This document shows, in pieces, positions 58,042 through 64,000 of a stretch of 64,000 nucleotides of DNA. The translations under genes were made by a program, and so were the position numbers. The DNA is from Hericium rajendrae. Its lineage: Eukaryota > Basidiomycota > Agaricomycetes > Russulales > Hericiaceae. Where the stretch lies: assembly GCA_033439255.1 (NCBI GenBank), contig CM065879.1:4222501-4286500 (forward strand), given 5' to 3'. Under the pieces are notes generated by a model. That model was not told the origin of the DNA and ran no database searches. It saw nothing but the letters and a program-made list of their open reading frames with translations. Position 1 is the first letter of the stretch, and each line of letters starts with the position of its first letter.

Positions 58042-60122
58042 ATGGCGATGAGCAAGGCCGCTGCGAAAAAGCAAGCCCAAGCCAAGCAGAAGGCTGCTGC
58101 AAGCGCGGCTGCTCGAGCTGCTGGAAAAGAGAACGAGCCGCCAACATCCACGGCATATCCAACGCCTAGACGGAATGTGAGCGGCGGGACGGCTGGAGGA
58201 CGGCGAGGGAAATCAATGGCTGCACGGGAGATGGAGATGGAATTGGCTCAACTTCGAAGTGAGATTTCTGCATTGCCCTGCTTGCGGGCATCTATTCATA
58301 AATCATGGTAGAGGAGCTAGCCTTGGAAAAGAAGAAAAATTATAAGGCTCAGAAAGCGGCAGAAGAAGAGATACAAATCATACCAAGGCCCAAGAATGCT
58401 GGAAGAGGCCGCGGAGGCATACAGCATGCCATGGGCTTAGACGAGACTGCCGATGATGAATTCATATACAAGCAGATTATTGTAAGTCAGTAGAACTGTC
58501 TCGCAGTAGCGTGATCTAATATGCTTGATGACCACGTACCAGCATGATATGCATTCGGTGGTTGATGAAGCCTTCGTTGACTGGAGCGTTTCATACAAGC
58601 AGCAAGATCCTAACACGATTGGGAAGATCTTTACGCGGGTAAGTTGTTAGTCAATATGCTTTTAATTTAAGAGTCTTACCATTGGTCATTACTACAGATG
58701 CGTAGACTTTTCCCTGTCCTCAAGCAGTACCAGAACAACTGGGCCACGGGACTTCTGGTGCAGCAGTACATGAACAATCATCGTAAGTATGCGAGTAAGT
58801 GCGGCTACCCACTGTCGACATCAGCAAAAACGTTTTACTCTGTTATTCCCCGGTGACGTTTGTCACGCGCCAGCGAGATGGTGCTGGTATGTAAGGCATT
58901 ACAAGGGTATACAAGGGCAATACATACCTCACAAAAGGTTGTCGACAACTTGAAAATTTGACATCGTGATGGCGAGTTTTCAAAATCTCCGATCTGGTCT
59001 CTAATGGCTTTCAGTTTAGGTAACAGGTTTTTGACGCATTTGCAGTTACTTCGCCTGCCTGCCGTACCCCTCGCGAAAATACAGGTACACGTCTCGATAT
59101 TTCCGAGACCCCGTAGCAACGCTACGAAGTTTCTTTTAAGGTGCGTCACGGCCGGCCCTAAATCTCATTCGTTTCATCATATATAGCCTTCGCAGTTGTC
59201 TGCGGTCCTCGTCCAATCCCTCTTCTCTCAAGCATGTCAGCTATTCAAGCTTTCCGGAGGACCATCGCGCCTGCTTATTCGCCTCGGATTCTCTAGGCTG
59301 GCGTCTTCTTGTGTTGGCTTTCTATTGGCTGGGCTCTCAATCGTTCATGGTGCTTTCCGTCAAATATTGCTTTCTGGGACTCCTCGAACACATTCTCTGG
59401 CGGGATATCTTGCGACGGGTGCAACGCTCGCCGCTGGCTTCTGGATAGCTCGGGATGGGCTATCCCGTTTTGAGCTGACTGACTATACGATGGTGCATCA
59501 GCGCGCATAGAGACGGTTGTTCGTTAGTTACAGATGTGTCTCGTAGATAGCTTCTATGTATCTTAGACAGGTTCGTAACTACGAGGAATGCATTCGATTT
59601 TATCTCTGTCACTATCTCTGCCAAGGGTGAAAATAAATAAATAAAAATATCTTAATGCTGTAGCACTCCTTGTGTCACTTTACAATGGCCATATGACATT
59701 GCACGTGTGCCATGCCGATGGAGAAGTCCAACCTGCCAGGTAGCCCTTGGCAGGGCTGGCAAGTATTGCGAAGGATGGGGATGATGGCAAATCCTTAAGG
59801 TACCCATGTATAGCCTTCCGACGAAATGTGGCATCCTTACCAGACGGCAGCGATTGTGACTTTTGTAAATCCTTACATACCCTTGTAAGCCCTTGCAGAT
59901 TTTTCACACTTTTGCTGATGGATGGGATCCAAATCCGGTGTCAAGGAAGCGGTTGCCGTCGGCAAGAAGAAGCGCACACGCGCCATCATCGGCACAGATG
60001 ATGAGGAACAGCCTGAGGAAGACGAGGCCACTGACGAAGACGGTCCACAGGAAGACGATGATACGGTTGACGAGAACGGCGCTGGTGGGAGCGGTCAAGA
60101 GAGCGACGAGAACGACGATTGA
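58042..60122 (+). CDS. Accessory gene of the CACTA element, interrupted
   Basis: The 5' part (ATG at 58042 or 58048) encodes an Ala/Lys-rich N terminus (AKKQAQAKQKAAA...), EMEMELAQLRSE, an intron, ELALEKKKNYKAQK..., and exons HDMHSVVDEAFVDWSVSYKQQ and MRRLFPVLKQYQNNWATGLL. A lysine-rich and acidic 3' exon (59922-60122: KKKRTRAIIGTDDEEQPEED...) ends at TGA. Between them (about 58830-59915) lies sequence with repeated CAAGGGTAT(G)TAAGG phrases in opposite orientation, probably an insertion. It has a coiled-coil/DNA-binding-like composition; similar second genes accompany Tnp2 transposases in other Agaricomycetes. Function unknown. Confidence 0.6.
58825..59920. mobile_element. Probable small insertion inside the CACTA element
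   Basis: Near 58890 GTAAGGCATTACAAGGGTAT and near 59870 the inverted form (TCCTTACATACCCTTGTAAG) form loose terminal inverted repeats. CATCAGCAAAA at about 58822 faces TTTTGCTGATGG near 59918. The interior has an AAATAAATAAATAAAAATA tail-like run near 59630 and no domain-bearing frame. I could not fix the ends or a target duplication. Confidence 0.35.
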
Positions 60123-60211
60123 CAGCAGTGAGTCCATCGAGGTCCGTCGGCCTGCTTCCATACCATCTATTGATCTTACGTACGTCCAGCTACCGCTCAA
60201 ACGCCGCCAGC

Positions 60212-60262
60212 CAATTGTACAAAGCGCCCAATTGTACAAAGCGCCCAATTGTACAAAGCGCC
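60212..60262. repeat. 17-bp tandem repeat, three exact copies
   Basis: CAATTGTACAAAGCGCC is repeated three times exactly, just downstream of the accessory gene, inside the CACTA element. Possibly transposase or regulatory binding sites. Confidence 0.9.
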
Positions 60263-60861
60263 TGTCGACGCCCGAGTTCATTTCTAGTTGGCACTTGGAG
60301 CTTCGGTGTCGATATCGCGCACAAGTTCTTGTCGAAATCGAGCAACGTAGCGTCGCAGCTGAATACATAACCTTATCCAAAACTGTCGTTTATAACCCTT
60401 GTGGACCCCTATGGTGTCTACATTCTTCATTACAATGCTAGTTGTATCCATCACTGTCCATTGCGTGATTTATCACCACCGACTGCAAACCAGAATGAGC
60501 TCGATCCCGGGCAGTTCATGGGCCAAATGTAGATAAATTTCACGGTCACCGAGGGTCAATTTTACATGCAAAAATCACTGTCTGAGATCACTGAAATTCG
60601 CTGTCTGCAGCGCATTGAAAATCACCTCATAGCATGGGTTCACTTTCACTCGCTCTGAGGGTGAATTTAACACCCAAGATCCTGTCGAAAATGTGTGGTG
60701 AAAGCGCGCATAGAACGGTTGATATTCATCCTCGGGTAGGAACCTCAAAAGAGGGTGACTTTCATTGCTTGTCGATGATTTTCATCTCCCAGCACGGTGA
60801 ATATCACTTAGAAAGGCGGCGAATCACAGGGTGAATTTCACTTCCTTTTCCGTCCCTAGTG

Positions 60862-60864
60862 CTT
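60862..60864 (+). repeat. 3-bp target duplication (CTT), right
   Basis: Follows the TAGTG end. Pairs with 53612-53614. Confidence 0.8.
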
Positions 60865-61314
60865 ACTGTAAGCGCCGAAGATTGAACGCGTCGAGTCGCG
60901 TTGTTGATTCCGATGGGTTGAAGTTCTGCCAGTGGGTCAAAGCAGAGAAATCGCTAAATGAGCCTGCACGAGGTTATCGTCGACGACATTCTTGGAACAT
61001 CGATAGACGATAGAAAGAAAGGCAGCTCGGTTCACAGGCCGGAGGAGAGGCGAAATAGAAGGTGGCGTTTGGATTTGTTTGCCTCACAAACGCTACCGAC
61101 GTTTCTTGGGCCTTCCCTCTTGCCTTTGTCCTCCGCCTTCAAGCTTCACTGCCGGCTGCAGACGTCCTACTGCACTGTACACCACCATCATCAAGATTGA
61201 CTTCTCGGTGAGTTCTTCTTCGCGAGATTGTTGTTCACGTGTCGCTTGCCTACGTACTAAGTTAATCAAACTTCGTTCATAAATGACGACAGCGGATTTG
61301 CCCCCAGCCACGTT
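60865..61314. other. Promoter region of the Msb1-like gene
   Basis: 450 bp between the CACTA element and the Msb1-like start. No TATA box was recognised; pyrimidine-rich tracts occur near 61110 and 61200. A leader intron ending CCCCCAG just before the ATG is possible. Confidence 0.4.
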
Positions 61315-64000
61315 ATGCACGCTATTCTGTCCAAGGTTTTTGGACGCAAGAAGGCAGAAGACAAGGATGCACGCAAGGCCAAACGATCGTCCGCCTCTGG
61401 GTCTCTTCTAGAGGGCAAGTTCGAAGCAGTCCCACCTATCACCTCTCCCTCCGCAGCACACTTTCCGGAGAACCAACCGCAAACGTCACCGAAGGGCAAA
61501 GACACGAGCGCAGGCTTCGTGCTCTTCCGTCCCAACTCGCGGCCCGCATCATCGCCGCTATCCCCAGTCCAGAAACGCCCAGCAGATGTCCCCCATCTTT
61601 CGCTCAACCTCCCAGTACCGAAGGAGCAGCGCAGTCGTGCACTCGGCGTCGTGTTTGAGGCCGACCCTGATGCGCTGGCTCTGCTTGATGAGTCGGTAAT
61701 CGGTGAGAGACGACTTAGCCCACTCGAGACGCTCGTGCTTGTGCGCGCATGCTCACAGGTTATCGTGGAGCGTGGTGCGTGCTTCGTTCATATCACTTTC
61801 TTCCTTTCATCTCATTTATCTGCCTCCGTAGGTCTCGAGAGCCTCGGGATCATGCATCCCCATTGGTATTCCGCTTCGCCAGACGTCCAGCGCAAACTCA
61901 TATCCCTCTACATTCATTCTTTGGCTCCCAATAGCCCGCCAACCACGCTCTCTCCCAGTTCCGCGGCACCCGACTCCGCATTCCAATCCGAGCTCGCCTA
62001 CGTGCGCTCTCCGCATGACGTTGCCGCCGTCCTGCGTTGGGGTTTACGGCATCTCCAGCTCGACGGTGACGCTTTTGGCAAAGACACCGCCGAGTCCGCC
62101 GAGTGGGCGTGGTATACCGCGTTCGCCGGCGCTGAGCGCGCCGCGGGTTTCCCGCCCGATGCGTTCTCGCAGATGCTCGTGCCGGAGCTGCCACCGGCGC
62201 ACGGTGAATTGTTATTCGCTACGCTCGAGATCATCTCGTCGCTTGCAGCCCATGGCGAGGCCACCGGCTCTTCTGGCAGCAAGTTGTCGAAGCTCTTAGG
62301 ATTGTGGCTGCTTACTGCGCGCAGATCGGCGGAGAACGATGATTGGAATGCGTTCTATGATCGGTGGGAGCGGGCTGGAAGGATATTGGAGCATCTTTTC
62401 TTGTCTCGTATTCGGTGCGCATCGCTTTCAATGGCTTGACAGATGCGATGATTGACATTGGTTTGGTCGGTTTAGGGATGAGGCAGTCGATCAACGAGTG
62501 CCTAGACGGCTCACAGAGCTCGTCGACCGTTATCCTTACAACCAGGGCCCTATTACTACCGATGATGGGCTTTTGACCCGTCCTCGATTCTCCACGAGGA
62601 GTTACGAAGCTATCTTTATCCATCTCGAGAGCGAATACACCGGCGCATCAAAGCCACGTGCTCACCCGCTCCGCATTATTGCAGAAGCCCTCAGGTCAGT
62701 TTCTAGCCCCGAGGATAGCGATCTTACGCCGGTCTGGGATGATATCAAGAAAGCTTCGCTCAGCTCGGAGGGAGCCGACACCTTCCCTGTCTTCTCCAAC
62801 GTCTTTGCAGACGAGACCATCCGGCTACTGTCCCTCATCCCTGCCGACACGCCGGACAAGAACGTCAGCCCGACGTTCGCGCTTTTGACACCCACGACGC
62901 GCGCTACCCCTCGCGCCGCCGCTCCTTCTCCCTTCCTGACACCCCGCTCATCTCGTCGCAGAATGGCAGCAGTAACGGACACGAATCACCCTCTAGCCAG
63001 GGTCATGCTACCGCGGCGAAGACCCCAACGATCACCACGGGCACGGGCACCGCGCCGACAACCGCATCGCCCGAGACGCCTACCGACTGGGCACAATTCA
63101 GCAACCTTGGCTTCACCGCCACGCCCGGCCCGCGCGACCTCGCGTCGACGCTCTGGGACACGGACGTCGAGGTGACGAGCCCGCCCGACGTCCCGCTCCC
63201 GCTCTCGCGCAAGTCCAGCCGCAAGCGGCGCTCCGTGGACGCCCACAGCCGGCGCTCGTCCGTCGACAACCCCGCGACGCCGACGCCCCCTGCGCCGCCG
63301 CCGCCGCCGCCGACGTCGAAGGTCGTGGCCCTGCAGCGCATCCGCATCGACGAGGCGTTCGTCGACTTCTGGAGCGACGCGCTGCTGGATCCGATCGCGG
63401 CGAGCTGGGGCAAGTTCGTGCTGTGCCAGCTGAAGCCGCTGCCGGCGCTGCAGGCCGAGGCGCCGACGTGGCTTGTTATCGAGCAGACGTTCACGCGGCC
63501 GGCGCCGCCCCCGCCCCCGCCTGCGCCACCCGCGGCAGAGGCGGAGGCGGAGCCTGCCGTGCGCCCGCGCGCGACGTCGCCGCGCCCGTCGGTCAAGTCC
63601 GAGGGCTCGCGCATCAGCTCGACGTTCTCGCTCCCGAAGCGGTTCAGCTTCTTCTCGCATAGCCAGAGCGAGAGGGAGAGGGAGAAGGGCGCGGGGAAGA
63701 AGAAGGCGGGCAAGATGCCGCGCGTGGGCGAGATGGGCGAAATCGTGATGGAGGAGGAGAGGGGCACGTCGAAGACGCCGGAGCCGGAGAGCAAGATCGT
63801 GGAGGAGAGAGGCAGGTCGCCGGTGGAGGGGAAGAAGGAGGCTGTTGTTGAGGGTGTTGAGGTTGCTGCTGGGGCGGCAGCTGTCGCCGCAGCTGGTGCT
63901 GGTGTTGCTGCTGTGGTGGCCGAGCAGCCGAAAGAGGAGGCTGAGGCAGATGCGACTGTAGCTGTCCCTGCTTCAGCAACTGTGGATGCACCGACTGCTG
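61315..64000 (+). CDS. Msb1/Mug8-domain protein, 3' end outside window
   Basis: Starts MHAILSKVFGRKKAEDKDARKAK. A Ser/Pro-rich N terminus (FRPNSRPASSPLSP) leads into the conserved domain: LGVVFEADPDALALLDES, LSPLETLVLVRACSQVIVER, an intron, GLESLGIMHPHWYSASPDVQRKLISLY, RSPHDVAAVLRWGLRHLQLDGD, LEIISSLAAHGEATGSSGSKLSKLLGLWLL, WNAFYDRWERAGRILEHLFL, an intron (62414-62474), DEAVDQRVPRRLTELVDRYPYNQG. This matches the Msb1/Mug8 (DUF1708) family, RhoGAP-like proteins acting in polarised growth and cell-wall integrity signalling. The C-terminal tail (DTHDARYPSRRRSFSLP, DWAQFSNLGFTATPGPRDL..., a Pro run, then Ala/Glu-rich) lies in a shifted frame from about 62850, implying a one-base change. The gene continues past 64000. 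Confidence 0.82.

Larger units (their letters stand above)
53615..60861. mobile_element. Complete CACTA (EnSpm-type) DNA transposon
   Basis: The 7,247-bp element starts CACTATGAGAG and ends GTCCCTAGTG (complement CACTAGGGAC), flanked by CTT. TIRs are short and imperfect. Subterminal regions (about 250 bp at each end) are dense in GTGAAAATCAC/GGTGAATTTCAC phrases, the expected transposase-binding repeats. It encodes a Tnp2-type transposase on minus and a divergent accessory gene on plus. The transposase appears unbroken, so the element could be autonomous. Confidence 0.9.

Noticed and set aside
63003-63794. Long minus-strand frames opposite the Msb1-like tail
   Set aside because: They are shadows of the GC-rich coding strand. 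The plus strand carries the recognisable family sequence.

Overview
The window comes from a filamentous basidiomycete, most likely an Agaricomycete and probably a polypore. Genes carry many short introns (about 40-70 bp, GTRNGY...YAG). The content also fits: an F-box protein of a type expanded in polypores, a microsomal P450, two STE3-type pheromone receptors, DUF6534 membrane proteins, an ascorbate-oxidase-like multicopper oxidase and an Msb1/Mug8 protein, set among class I and class II transposons.

Layout. 1-1.1 kb: the 5' part of an F-box/LRR-like gene (minus). 1.8-7.75 kb: a small intact-looking gene split in phase by a young 5.1-kb LTR element with a GCGGC target duplication. 7.8-13.4 kb: two related ~2.7-kb elements in inverted orientation, sharing TIRs, a 16/15-bp hairpin and an outward TATA box plus splice donor, but with unrelated GC-rich repeat cores. 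This is the least explained part of the window. 13.5-18.1 kb: a 12-exon DDE transposase gene. 18.9-24.0 kb: a P450 and a multi-pass membrane/coiled-coil protein (minus). 24.2-24.8 kb: a MITE with perfect TIRs. 26.3-31.5 kb: two STE3 receptors, so this is probably the B (pheromone/receptor) mating-type locus or a receptor cluster related to it. No convincing pheromone gene was found. 32.0-35.7 kb: an F-box-like gene and a membrane-anchored aspartic protease (minus), then a protease relic. 39.2-40.7 kb: a kinase-like gene. 41.7-52.3 kb: a tandem segmental duplication that interleaves DUF6534 genes with a multicopper oxidase gene and its decayed copy. 53.6-60.9 kb: a complete CACTA transposon (CTT target duplication, CACTA...TAGTG ends, Tnp2-type transposase, accessory gene). 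61.3-64 kb: an Msb1/Mug8-domain gene that runs off the window.

A cross-cutting observation is that at least eight otherwise well-preserved genes each change reading frame by about one base, with conserved protein sequence on both sides. In the P450 the change falls beside the haem-ligand cysteine codon. Indel errors in a draft assembly explain this at least as well as independent gene death, so every call of a broken host gene here should be treated with that in mind.
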